From the NCBI RefSeq assembly GCF_020229735.1, contig NZ_CP083455.1, positions 647,001 to 711,000 of the forward strand: a stretch of DNA of 64,000 bases, given 5' to 3'. Position 1 is the stretch's first letter. Each line of letters starts with the position of its first letter. The notes beneath the pieces were generated by a model that had not been told where the DNA came from, did no database searches, and worked only from the letters and a program-made list of their open reading frames with translations. Positions 21,202 to 30,185 of this stretch are shown one piece after another. The position numbers and the translations under genes were made by a program. This DNA comes from Deinococcus taeanensis. GTDB taxonomy: Bacteria; Deinococcota; Deinococci; Deinococcales; Deinococcaceae.

Positions 21202-21501
21202 TTACTTGCGGCGGCGCAGGAAACTCAGCCACCCGGCCCGTTCGGGCTGCCTCGCCGGCGCGAAGTCCTCCATGCGGATCTCCGCCTCCGGGTGCGGCGC
21301 GGCCTCCCAGCCGTACTCCGTGGCGATCAGGCCGCCGAACCGGCCGGCGGCGTACAGGGCGTGCGTCCGCTCCTGATCCTCAGTCACAGCGCGCGGATCG
21401 GCCAGCGCCTGCAGCATCGCCTGCAGGCTCTCGTCGTCGCACGCCCAGTGACCCTGGGTGAAAATGGCTTCCTTACCGTAAACGCGAATCCTGGCCGACA
21501 T
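21202..21501 (-). CDS. Small protein of unknown function, 99 aa
   Basis: It starts MSARIRVYGKEAIFTQGHW and ends with a basic tail (RAGWLSFLRRRK). No signal, membrane segment or known motif is seen. I chose ATG 21501 because GAGGAG lies 4-9 bases upstream; the open frame continues to 21642 without a site. It lies downstream of plsY on the same strand and may be co-transcribed. Confidence 0.7.
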   Translation of the reverse strand: MSARIRVYGKEAIFTQGHWACDDESLQAMLQALADPRAVTEDQERTHALYAAGRFGGLIATEYGWEAAPHPEAEIRMEDFAPARQPERAGWLSFLRRRK

Positions 21502-21604
21502 GCGCTCCTCGTTCGTCCTGCGGATGGTCCCGGCTGCCGGGACCCGGGGTGGGTTGTGATGACCCGGCCAGCATAGCGTACGCAGAACGCAAAACGGGGA
21601 GTCC

Positions 21605-22219
21605 TCAGACCTTCTGCCCGAACCGGCGCTCCGTGCCGGCATGCAGCTTGCGGACGTTCTCCCGGTGCTGCCACGTGAGCAGGCCCGCCAGGGCGCACAC
21701 GACCAGCGCCAGCCACACCGGCCCGAGCAGGAACGCCGTGAAGGCCGCCACGACCGACGCCAGAATGCTGCCCGCCGACACCAGCCGCGTCAGCCACACC
21801 GTTGCAATGAACACCAGCACGAACCCCGCCCCGGCCAGCGGCAACAGCGCCACGACCGTCCCGAAGGTGGTCGCCACCCCCTTGCCGCCCCGGAATCCCA
21901 GGAACGGACTGAAGTTATGGCCCACCACGGCCGCCACCCCGCACGCCGCCATAACCGGCAGCCCCAGGTTCAGCTGAGCGGCCAGCCATACGGCCAGCGC
22001 GCCTTTCAGAATGTCGAACGCCGCGACCAGCAGGGCTGGACCGTTCCCCAGGGAGCGCTGCACATTCGTGGCGCCGCTGTTCCCACTGCCCACCTTGCGG
22101 ATGTCCACGCCGCGCGTGCGGGCCAGCCAGGCGGCCGCGGGAATCGACCCGAAGAGATAGGAGATCAGAACCGTCAGCACGGCAAGAAGTGGCACAATCG
22201 CATGATAGGGCAGCGGCAT
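21605..22219 (-). CDS. plsY: Glycerol-3-phosphate acyltransferase
   Basis: PlsY transfers acyl groups from acyl phosphate to glycerol 3-phosphate, the first step of phospholipid synthesis, in the inner membrane. The three family motifs are visible: [28 protein letters not shown] and [18 protein letters not shown]. There are about five transmembrane helices in 204 aa, normal for the family. A TAATTC box 7 bases before the ATG suggests a leaderless message. It is divergent from tRNA-Ser. Confidence 0.93.
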   Translation of the reverse strand: MPLPYHAIVPLLAVLTVLISYLFGSIPAAAWLARTRGVDIRKVGSGNSGATNVQRSLGNGPALLVAAFDILKGALAVWLAAQLNLGLPVMAACGVAAVVGHNFSPFLGFRGGKGVATTFGTVVALLPLAGAGFVLVFIATVWLTRLVSAGSILASVVAAFTAFLLGPVWLALVVCALAGLLTWQHRENVRKLHAGTERRFGQKV

Positions 22220-22256
22220 GACAGGCGAATTACTCGCAGGACCTGCGCGGCTGGTC

Positions 22257-22426
<170 letters not shown>

Positions 22427-22545
22427 GTTGCGCAGTGGCCTTGTGTTCCCAGCGTGACGACAGAAAAGAATCCACCCTCTTTTCTGCCGAAGTGTTCAGA
22501 CATTTCAGGGTCAAGCGTGAGCAAAAAACGCCGCTGGAGGCAGCT

Positions 22546-23436
22546 ATGTTCGATCAACTCCAGCAGGTTATCAACGAATTCATTCTCGACGGGGAAGCCC
22601 GCGGCCACAGCGACAACACCCTGCGCGCGTACCGCAATGCCTTCCGGTCCTTCACCGATTGGATGGGTGAACGGCGGATCGAGCGATTGGGCCAGCTCAC
22701 CCCCAGCGTGCTCCGGGAGTACGCGGTGCACTGCGCCGCGACCCTCTCCCCAGGCGGCGCTCATGCCCGCTTACGGCCTCTGAAAACGCTCTTCAAGTGG
22801 GCGCAGCAAGAGGAGCTGGTGGCGCAGGACCTGAGCCGCCGTCTGCCCATGCCGAAACTCACCCGGGAGCCGATGCCCGCCGTGCGGTTTGGCGATTTTC
22901 AGAAGCTGATCGGGGCGGCCCGTACCCGGTCTCGCACTCCCTTGCGAGACGTGGCTCTGCTCACCGTGTTGTATGACACTGGCATTCGCGCGTCTGAAGC
23001 ACTCGCCCTGACGCTGGAGGACGTCCGGCCAGAGGGCTTTCTGCTGATTCGGCAGGGCAAGGGCGGGAAGTCCCGCTCGGTGCCGATGGAGCGGCCTACG
23101 CTGAAAGCCATCCGGGCTTACGTGCATCAGGAGCGGCATGAGGAGCCCGTCACCACAGCGCTCTTCCTGGCAGGCGACCACGCCATGAGCCGGGGCACCC
23201 TGGACAAGGTGCTCGAACGCCTCTGTGAGTGTGCTGGGTTGCCCCGTCTGAGTGCCCACGCATTCCGGCGTGGCTTTGCCGTGCAGTACCTGCGCAACGG
23301 GGGAGATGTCTTCACACTGCAGCGCATCTTTGGGCACACCTCCCTGGAGATGAGCAACCGCTACGCGCAGCTCCTCCAGGACGACGTGAAACTCGCCCAT
23401 CGGCGGGCCTCGCCCCTACGCAGTACGGACCGCTGA
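22546..23436 (+). CDS. Tyrosine recombinase/integrase of the island
   Basis: This 296-aa XerC/D-like integrase has an N-terminal SAM-like DNA-binding domain (residues 1-95) and a catalytic domain with the full set: Arg148 (DTGIRASE), Lys172 or Lys175 (QGKGGK), His238 and Arg241 (SAHAFRRG), His264 (FGHTSLEMS) and Tyr273 (NRY). CTGGAGG lies 5 bases before ATG 22546. The open frame runs back into the tRNA, but only this start has a site. It likely catalyses insertion at tRNA-Ser. Confidence 0.92.
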   Translation: MFDQLQQVINEFILDGEARGHSDNTLRAYRNAFRSFTDWMGERRIERLGQLTPSVLREYAVHCAATLSPGGAHARLRPLKTLFKWAQQEELVAQDLSRRLPMPKLTREPMPAVRFGDFQKLIGAARTRSRTPLRDVALLTVLYDTGIRASEALALTLEDVRPEGFLLIRQGKGGKSRSVPMERPTLKAIRAYVHQERHEEPVTTALFLAGDHAMSRGTLDKVLERLCECAGLPRLSAHAFRRGFAVQYLRNGGDVFTLQRIFGHTSLEMSNRYAQLLQDDVKLAHRRASPLRSTDR

Positions 23437-23438
23437 CC

Positions 23439-24293
23439 ATGGCGCGCATTGACACGCAGGTTGAAGCCTGGCTGGCCGAGCGGCGCGTACTTGGCATGAC
23501 CGCGGCTGGTGATGCGGCCTTCCGGTTGACCTGGCAGGCCTTCAGAACCGTGCCAGGCTCCTTTCGGCCCACCCGGGAGACTGTACGTCTCTTCGGCCGT
23601 GCGCAGGCGGCTGTGGACGCAACTGGGGCTGACCGTTACCTGCGGCTGCTCCTGCGTCTCCTGACCGTGCTGATGGAGCGAGGGGCCATCTCTCCGTTCC
23701 CCCTGCCTCCACGCCCGTCACCGCGCCGTGTGGACGGCCGGGTACCCATGACGGAGGCAGAAGTCCAGAACTTGGTCCTGGCCATTCCGGATCTGGGTGT
23801 CCGCACATTGGCAGCCCTGGTGTACTTCACGGGCCTGCAGGCCGCGCGGCTGATCCCCCTCAAGCCGCATCAGGTCACCCCGCAAGGTCTCCGGTTGCCT
23901 GTGGAGCGAAGCCGCTACGCGTCATACGTGCCGCTGGGGGCCGACGCGTCAGACATCGTGGAGCAGTGGACACGGCGTCGCCAGACGACCTCTGACGCGT
24001 TTCTGCATGACCGCCATGGGGCCCCGCTCACCCTTCGGGAAGCCTCAGCCGCTCTTCGTCAAGCTGGAGCACAGGTCAACCGGCCAGCAGTGGGCTTCGG
24101 GCACTTGCAATACGCGCACCTCCCGCTGCTGGCAGCAGCCGCGCCCGTGTTCAGCCGGGACCTGCTTGAAACCCGGTTGCAGCAGCCGTTTCGACTTCGG
24201 TACGTCGACATCCCACGCCTGTTGGACGGGCGGACCGAACGTGACCTCTCACAGACGCCCATCACGCCGCTCGAACGCATTCTCAAAGGATGA
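23439..24293 (+). CDS. Degenerate integrase-like protein
   Basis: This 284-aa protein starts 2 bases after the integrase stop. Its middle (LAALVYFTGLQAARLIPLKP) aligns by eye with the box I region of tyrosine recombinases, but the catalytic Arg is Gln134. I find no clear HxxR or GH...NRY motif in the C-terminal half (FGHLQYAHLPLLAAAAPVF is the nearest). It is probably catalytically dead and may assist the first integrase, for example in DNA binding or directionality. An unrelated helical protein is the alternative. Confidence 0.65.
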   Translation: MARIDTQVEAWLAERRVLGMTAAGDAAFRLTWQAFRTVPGSFRPTRETVRLFGRAQAAVDATGADRYLRLLLRLLTVLMERGAISPFPLPPRPSPRRVDGRVPMTEAEVQNLVLAIPDLGVRTLAALVYFTGLQAARLIPLKPHQVTPQGLRLPVERSRYASYVPLGADASDIVEQWTRRRQTTSDAFLHDRHGAPLTLREASAALRQAGAQVNRPAVGFGHLQYAHLPLLAAAAPVFSRDLLETRLQQPFRLRYVDIPRLLDGRTERDLSQTPITPLERILKG

Positions 24294-24369
24294 CCACCGG
24301 GCCTGACGCTCCAAGACCACGTTCGTCTGTTCTCGCCTCAGTGAGTCGCATCACACCCCAGGAGAATCA

Positions 24370-24612
24370 ATGACTCAGCTCAACATCCGCGTGCCCAACG
24401 ACATCCGCCCCCTCTATGCCAATTTCGCCGTGCTGGACACCACCAGAGATGAGGTGATCATCGCCTTCTGCTGCGCGGAGGGCGGAGTGGAGCGTCCCGA
24501 AGCGCAGCTCGTCCAGAAGATTGTCATGACCCCAGCCAATCTCAAGAACCTGCATGCCAGCATTGGTGAGCTGCTGGAGAAGCATCAGATGCGCCATGGG
24601 CCTTTGGGGTAG
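24370..24612 (+). CDS. DUF3467-like small protein
   Basis: This 80-aa protein has the YANFAVLDTTRDEVIIAFC strand pattern and the VMTPANLKNLHASIGELLEKHQ helix that characterise DUF3467 proteins, whose function is unknown. AGGAG lies 5 bases before ATG 24370. It is found here between the integrases and the restriction system. Confidence 0.7.
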   Translation: MTQLNIRVPNDIRPLYANFAVLDTTRDEVIIAFCCAEGGVERPEAQLVQKIVMTPANLKNLHASIGELLEKHQMRHGPLG

Positions 24613-24624
24613 GCTCTGCGGACC

Positions 24625-24954
24625 GTGCTCCAGGAAATTTCTAACCCCGACCTTCGTCTGGAAGATCTACCTCCCAGTACCGCCGACTGGGAGACCATCG
24701 GGACGTTTGCGTTGACCTTCAACGGGTATCACCGCTGGCCGGACTCCCCTTCTTGTGGAGACATCGCCAACGACGTTGCGGAGCACTACAGCGAGACAGG
24801 TCGGTTGCCCCAGGGTCTGGATGTCTTGCGGTCCTGTCTGTTCTTCGAGCAGCGCCGCTGGCGTCACTTCGGCGATACCCCTGAAGGTGAGGACCTGGCA
24901 TACATCAAAGCTCTTGTTGCAGCGATCCGCTGGCATGTTGAGCGGCGGCACTGA
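24625..24954 (+). CDS. Hypothetical island protein, 109 aa
   Basis: The gene starts at GTG 24625, 12 bases after the DUF3467 gene, and probably shares its transcript. The product is soluble, Trp-rich and acidic in the middle (DWETIGTFALTFNGYHRW; EQRRWRHFGDTPEGEDLAYI). No family is recognised. Confidence 0.6.
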   Translation: MLQEISNPDLRLEDLPPSTADWETIGTFALTFNGYHRWPDSPSCGDIANDVAEHYSETGRLPQGLDVLRSCLFFEQRRWRHFGDTPEGEDLAYIKALVAAIRWHVERRH

Positions 24955-25275
24955 GCGCAGCCATGGGCGGCGAGCCACCAGACGCCCGGCTGAAAAAACA
25001 CCTTTCCTGCCGTGTGACCTCCCAGGGGTACCACGCGACTGGCACAGCCAAAAAGCACCCCCGGGGGTTGTGCGGCGAGCCTCACGTGCCGCACCCACAC
25101 GTGAGGTGTTGACCGCCCTCTGGTCCTGAGCAGCGGCGCACCAGGCCCTACCGGGCCCAGAGAATGAAGGGCAAGTTCCCGGCCAGCCTGTCGCGCAGGC
25201 GCGACAATTGACGTCCTACGCCGTGCCATGCGGGCTACACTGCCTCATCTTGCGCTCAGCCCGGTGAGGACATTC
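24955..25275. other. Intergenic region before hsdR with three inverted repeats
   Basis: About 320 bases without a gene. They hold a hairpin with 9-bp arms CCTCACGTG/CACGTGAGG (25080-25106), a GGCCC-TACC-GGGCC hairpin (25144-25157), an 18-bp palindrome (25189-25206) touching TTGACG, and a TACACT box at 25236. This is probably the control region of the restriction operon. Confidence 0.6.
25189..25206. promoter_or_regulatory. Candidate operator upstream of hsdR
   Basis: The palindrome TGTCGCGC-AG-GCGCGACA lies one base before a TTGACG -35-like box (25208-25213). No cognate regulator gene is obvious in the island. Confidence 0.45.
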
Positions 25276-28059
25276 ATGACTCCAGAACAACAGGCCCGAC
25301 AGGTCATCGACGCCCAGCTGGCCGCCGCCGGCTGGGTTGTTCAGGACTACAAAACTGCGAACCTCTTTGCTGCGGATGGGGTGGCGCTCCGGGAAGTGCC
25401 GACGGCCGCCGGATCCTGCGACTACATGTTGTTCTGGAAGGGCACGGCGGTCGGCATTGTCGAGGCCAAGCCCAAGGGCACCTCACTGGTGGGCGTGAGT
25501 GAACAGACGGACAAGTACACGGTGGGGTTGCCGCCGTTCATTCAGGTGGCCGGAACGCCCCTGCCGTTTGGCTACGAGGCGAACAGCGTGCAGGTGCAGT
25601 TCCGGGATTACCGTGAACCGGACAGCCGCTCCCGGACGGTGTTTCACTTTCACCGTCCGGAGACGCTGGGGGCCTGGTTGAAACAGAGTCAGACGTTACG
25701 GGCGCGGCTGCGGCAACTGCCGCCTCTGGCCCGGACTGGTCTGCGGGACGCGCAGTTTGAGGCCATCACGAACCTGGAACGCTCTTTCGCGCTGGGCCGC
25801 CCCCGGGCCTTGATCCAGATGACGATGGGCAGCGGGAAGAGCTTCACGGCCGTGGCCAGTACCTACCGCCTGCTGAAGTTCGGCGGGGCGAAGCGGGTGT
25901 TGTTCTTGGTGGACCGCGGCAACCTCGGCAAACAGGCGTTGGGGGAGTTCAGCAACTTCGACACGCCGGATGACGGGCGTAAGTTCACGGAGCTGTACGT
26001 CGTGCAGCACCTGACCACCAACCGGATTGACCCGGACGCGCAGGTCGTCATCACGACCATTCAGCGGCTGTACTCCATCCTCCGGGGCGAGGAGGCGTTC
26101 GACGAGGAGAACGAGGAACGCAGTGAGTTCGAGCTGGGCAGTGAGACCAAGCAGGAGGACGCGCGGACAGTCAACTACAACGTTCGCCTGCCCACTGAGA
26201 CCTTTGATTTCATCATTACCGACGAGTGCCACCGGTCGATCTACGGCACGTGGCGGCAGGTGCTGGAGTACTTCGACGCCTTCCTGACGGGCCTGACCGC
26301 CACGCCGAGTGCCCAGACCATCGGGTTTTTTGGCAAGAACATGGTGATGGAATACGGCCATGAGCGGGCGGTGGCTGATGGAGTGAACGTCAACTTTGAC
26401 GTGTACCGCATCCGCACGCAGATCAGTGAAAAGGGCAGCAAGGTCGCCGCCGGCAACTACCTGGACTACCGGGACAAGGAGACCGGCGCAGTTCGCTGGG
26501 AGGAATTGAGCGACGACTTTGAGTACGCGGCGAATGCACTGGACCGCAGTGTGGTTGCTATGGATCAGATCCGGACGGTGGTTAAGCATTACAAAGAGGT
26601 GGTGCTACCCACGGTGTTTCCGGACCGCCGGATCGTCCCGAAAACGTTGATTTTTGCCAAGAGTGACGCCCACGCCGATGACATCCTTCAGATCGTCCGG
26701 GAAGAGTTCGCCAAGGGCAATGACTTTGCCAAGAAGATCACCTACGGCGTCACCGGTGAGCGGACGGACGACCTCATCAAGAAATTCCGGGTGGAGCACA
26801 ACCCACGTGTGGTGGTCACGGTGGATATGATCGCCACGGGCACCGACATCAAGCCACTGGAAGTGCTGCTGTTCATGCGGGACGTGCGGTCGCGCTCGTA
26901 CTTCGACCAGATGAAAGGCCGCGGCACCCGGGTCGTCAGCAAAGATGAGCTGAAAGCCGTCAGTGAGGACGCCGACGAGAAGGCGTTCTTCCTGCTGGTG
27001 GACGCGGTGGGCGTCACAGAGAGTGACAAGAGCGAGGCCAAACCGCTGGAGCGCAAGCGTGGCGTCAGCTTCGAGAAGTTGCTGCACGCCGTGGGCATGG
27101 GGGACCGGACGGACGACTCGTTCCGGTCGTTGGCCGGTCGACTGGCGCGGCTGAACCAGAGCCTGACCAGCGAGCAGCGATCAGATCTGGAGGCCAAGGC
27201 CGGGCAACCCATTGCAACCCTGATCGGGAACCTGCTGGGAGCTACGCAACCCCTCCGGGTGCAGGAGAGGGCCAGCCAGTTGGCTGACCAACAGGGCCGC
27301 CCCGTCACCCCAGAGGACGTGACGCAGGGGGATGCCGAACTGCGCTTTGAGGCTATGAGGCCCTTTGGGAACCCTCAGTTGCGCGATCAACTGGTCAAAG
27401 TACAGCGCCAGAACGAGGTTGCCATTGACACCATCAGCCAGGACAAGGTGCTGTCCGGCCAGCATGTGGAGCGGGAGGATGACGCGGCCTTGGCGCAGCG
27501 CGTGGCCGAAGGCCAGGTTCGAACCTTCCGAGAGTTCATCGAGCAGCGTAAGGACGAAATTGACGCGCTGAGCATCCTGTATGCCCAGCCGTATGCGCAG
27601 CGGCACGTGACCTTCCGGCAGATCAAGGACCTGTCCAAGGCCCTGCAGGGCCAGGATCCCAGCTTGACGCCAGAGAACCTGTTCGCCGCCTACGAGCGGC
27701 TGGAGGCAGGGCGGGTGAAGAACGCCGGACCAGGACGAACGCTGACCGATCTGGTGGCTCTGGTGCGCTTCGCCACGGAGAGGGTGGACGTGCTGGAGCC
27801 CTTCGCTTCAACGGTAGACAGTCGCTTTCAGACCTGGCTGGCTTCTCAGGAGGCTCAAGGTCGGACCTTCACCTCAGAGCAGCGGCACTGGCTGGACCTG
27901 ATCCGCGCGCAGGTCGGCAAGTCATTGGAAGTGCAGGAACGCGACCTGCGGGACACGCCGTTCAATGAACTGGGCGGGCTGTACCGTGCGAGGCAGGTGT
28001 TCGGGGATCAGGACCTGAAAGCCCTGCTGGAAGAGCTAACTGGGGTGCTGGCCGCATGA
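25276..28059 (+). CDS. hsdR: Type I restriction enzyme R subunit
   Basis: This 927-aa motor and nuclease subunit cuts DNA after translocation. The N-terminal PD-(D/E)XK nuclease is visible as Asp49 (GSCDYM) and VGIVEAK (Glu63, Lys65). The SF2 motor has Walker A MTMGSGKS (residues 185-189), DEAD-type ITDECHRS, LTGLTATP (motif III) and VDMIATGTDIKPLE with the KGRGTRV segment (motifs V-VI). The C-terminal helical region contacts the methylase core. GGTGAGGA before ATG 25276 decides the start. It heads hsdR-X-hsdS-hsdM. Confidence 0.95.
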   Translation: MTPEQQARQVIDAQLAAAGWVVQDYKTANLFAADGVALREVPTAAGSCDYMLFWKGTAVGIVEAKPKGTSLVGVSEQTDKYTVGLPPFIQVAGTPLPFGYEANSVQVQFRDYREPDSRSRTVFHFHRPETLGAWLKQSQTLRARLRQLPPLARTGLRDAQFEAITNLERSFALGRPRALIQMTMGSGKSFTAVASTYRLLKFGGAKRVLFLVDRGNLGKQALGEFSNFDTPDDGRKFTELYVVQHLTTNRIDPDAQVVITTIQRLYSILRGEEAFDEENEERSEFELGSETKQEDARTVNYNVRLPTETFDFIITDECHRSIYGTWRQVLEYFDAFLTGLTATPSAQTIGFFGKNMVMEYGHERAVADGVNVNFDVYRIRTQISEKGSKVAAGNYLDYRDKETGAVRWEELSDDFEYAANALDRSVVAMDQIRTVVKHYKEVVLPTVFPDRRIVPKTLIFAKSDAHADDILQIVREEFAKGNDFAKKITYGVTGERTDDLIKKFRVEHNPRVVVTVDMIATGTDIKPLEVLLFMRDVRSRSYFDQMKGRGTRVVSKDELKAVSEDADEKAFFLLVDAVGVTESDKSEAKPLERKRGVSFEKLLHAVGMGDRTDDSFRSLAGRLARLNQSLTSEQRSDLEAKAGQPIATLIGNLLGATQPLRVQERASQLADQQGRPVTPEDVTQGDAELRFEAMRPFGNPQLRDQLVKVQRQNEVAIDTISQDKVLSGQHVEREDDAALAQRVAEGQVRTFREFIEQRKDEIDALSILYAQPYAQRHVTFRQIKDLSKALQGQDPSLTPENLFAAYERLEAGRVKNAGPGRTLTDLVALVRFATERVDVLEPFASTVDSRFQTWLASQEAQGRTFTSEQRHWLDLIRAQVGKSLEVQERDLRDTPFNELGGLYRARQVFGDQDLKALLEELTGVLAA

Positions 28060-28580
28060 GCAACCCAGCGGGGATTGCGGCCATTCAGGCAGTCGGTTTG
28101 CTTCACGCTCAGGGATACGAACTTTTACGCGTCTGGGTCACTGCCAATACAGACGCGTGTCTGTCATGTACTGTCCATCTCTTCAACGCTGGCGTGCCTA
28201 TCCCAGATGTCCTTAACCGTGAAGTTAACCATGTTGCTTTGTCTTACGGCTACACCTTAAACGCCAATGCCATCATTGGTGGCAAAGTTTACCCAGATCC
28301 TGACCCAATCGGGAATGGCTTAGCCCATGATGGTTGGTCGCGTCCAGAGCAGATGGCGAAGTACTTGCTGAAGAACTACTCCGAGTTCACCCGAACCTGG
28401 CGAGGTGAAGACCGGGGTTACGTCGAATGGTTTCGGCGGTTGACTCGCCTCGCTGATCGCAGCCAGCTGCCCGTGATGCAAACCCAGCTCTCAGGTCGTC
28501 TCGATCTCGCTCTAGGTGCTGTGATGGTTCAGGATTACGCTCCGAGCCAGCAGGTCACCCTCTTCGCCTCGGAACATTGA
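28056..28580 (+). CDS. Unknown protein inserted between hsdR and hsdS
   Basis: This 174-aa protein's ATG overlaps the hsdR stop (ATGA), so it is translationally coupled to hsdR. It carries a CxxC pair (DACLSCTVH), two short hydrophobic stretches that look globular, and no family motif I recognise. Its place inside the restriction operon suggests an accessory role or a fused-in passenger. Codon use is slightly less GC-rich than its neighbours. Confidence 0.7.
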   Translation: MSNPAGIAAIQAVGLLHAQGYELLRVWVTANTDACLSCTVHLFNAGVPIPDVLNREVNHVALSYGYTLNANAIIGGKVYPDPDPIGNGLAHDGWSRPEQMAKYLLKNYSEFTRTWRGEDRGYVEWFRRLTRLADRSQLPVMQTQLSGRLDLALGAVMVQDYAPSQQVTLFASEH

Positions 28581-28619
28581 TCTGGTGCAGAGGCATGACC
28601 ACTTTGAGAGAATGCCGTG

Positions 28620-30185
28620 ATGACTACTCTGGCTGAACCTGCCGTCACCCCGTCCGAGCAGCCTTCCCTGCCGCCCGGTTGGGCGCAAACGACATTGGGG
28701 GACGTTGCTCATGTGAATGCCCGGCCAGATACCTCTGAACTGGAGAACGACACTTCGGTGACGTTCATCCCTATGGCCGCCGTGCAGGAGGTTTGCGGGC
28801 GGTACGACGGCTCACAGGTGCGGTCTTACGGTCAGGTCAAGAAGGGATACACACCGTTCAAGAATGGCGACCTCATCTTCGCCAAGATTACGCCATGCAT
28901 GGAGAATGGAAAGTCAGCCCTTGTGGATGGATTGATCAACAGTATTGGTTACGGCTCTACCGAGTTCCATGTCATTACGAGTACCAGCGCCTTGGAGCCG
29001 AAATACGCCTTCTACCTTGTCACCAGCAAGCAGTTTCGCGGCGAGGCAGAACATAACATGCGCGGCGCGGCAGGCCAGAAGCGCGTGCCACCACAATTCC
29101 TGACAGAATACCCTCTAGCACTTCCCCCTCTCGCTGAGCAGCAGCGCATCGTCGCCAAGATTGAGGAGCTGTTCAGCAAGCTGGACGCAGGGGTGGCCGA
29201 GCTGAAGCGCACGCAGACCCTCCTGAAGCGCTACCGCCAGAGCCTGCTGCACGCTGCCGTGACTGGGGAACTGTCACAGGAGTGGCGAATACAGAATTCA
29301 CCTAGAGAGACGGGTTCTGAGTTGCTCTCACGCGTCCTGGCTGAGCGCCGTGAAAAGTGGCTCCAAAGCGGTAAAAAAGGCAAGTACAAGGAGCCTGAGG
29401 CACCGGACCCAGCAGAAAGCCAAATCTTCGCTGCGACCTGGACGACGGCCTCGCTTTCAGCCCTTGCTCTCCAAATAGGTGACGTGGACCACAAAATGCC
29501 AAAGGCCGAGACTGGTGGAGTTCCTTACATTTCAACCAGAGATTTTACTGGCAATGACTCTATTAACTTCAAGGACGCCAAGCTGATATCTCCTGCCGAC
29601 TACGAATCCCTAAAAAAGAAAATATTTCCTGAGTTTGGCGACTTGTTGCTTTCCCGTTACGGAACTATTGGAAAAGTAAGACTTGTAAAAACTTCGGAGC
29701 CTTTCCAGGCCTCATATAGTGTCGCAATAATCAAGCTATTTTTTAATCCGGTAACACGCTATGTCAAACTGGCACTAGAAAGTCATCACTGTCAAAGGCA
29801 AATGAAAAAACATACACGTGCGACAGCACAACCAGATCTTGGTTTGGCGCATGTGCGTGAGCTCGCCATTCCACTTCCTCCTCTTGCCGAGCAGGCCTAC
29901 ATCGTTTCTGAGGTGGAACGGCGACTGTCCGTCCTGGACAACATGGAAGAGACCGTAACAGCCGAATTGAAGCGAGCCGAGAGTACACGTCAGAGCATCC
30001 TGTACCGTGCTTTTGCAGGGGAACTGGTGCCCCAGGACCCGAACGATGAACCGGCCAGCGTGCTCTTGGAGCGGATTCAAGTAGAGAAGTTGAAGACTAG
30101 CGCGAAAGCCATCCGTGACGGAGCAGGCAAGCGAGGCCGCCCCCGCAAAACAATGCCCCAACCCACCCTTCTGGAGGAACAATGA
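28620..30185 (+). CDS. hsdS: Type I restriction specificity subunit
   Basis: This 521-aa DNA-recognition subunit has two target-recognition domains, each followed by a conserved helical spacer. TRD1 starts at LPPGWAQTTLGDVA and ends at LPPLAEQQRIVAKIEELFSK. TRD2 begins near WTTASLSALALQIG and ends at LPPLAEQAYIVSEVERRL. TRD2 (29.4-29.85 kb) is visibly more AT-rich than TRD1, suggesting domain exchange that changed specificity. The C-terminus is basic (GKRGRPRK). ATG 28620 is chosen over the GTG one codon earlier. Confidence 0.93.
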   Translation: MTTLAEPAVTPSEQPSLPPGWAQTTLGDVAHVNARPDTSELENDTSVTFIPMAAVQEVCGRYDGSQVRSYGQVKKGYTPFKNGDLIFAKITPCMENGKSALVDGLINSIGYGSTEFHVITSTSALEPKYAFYLVTSKQFRGEAEHNMRGAAGQKRVPPQFLTEYPLALPPLAEQQRIVAKIEELFSKLDAGVAELKRTQTLLKRYRQSLLHAAVTGELSQEWRIQNSPRETGSELLSRVLAERREKWLQSGKKGKYKEPEAPDPAESQIFAATWTTASLSALALQIGDVDHKMPKAETGGVPYISTRDFTGNDSINFKDAKLISPADYESLKKKIFPEFGDLLLSRYGTIGKVRLVKTSEPFQASYSVAIIKLFFNPVTRYVKLALESHHCQRQMKKHTRATAQPDLGLAHVRELAIPLPPLAEQAYIVSEVERRLSVLDNMEETVTAELKRAESTRQSILYRAFAGELVPQDPNDEPASVLLERIQVEKLKTSAKAIRDGAGKRGRPRKTMPQPTLLEEQ

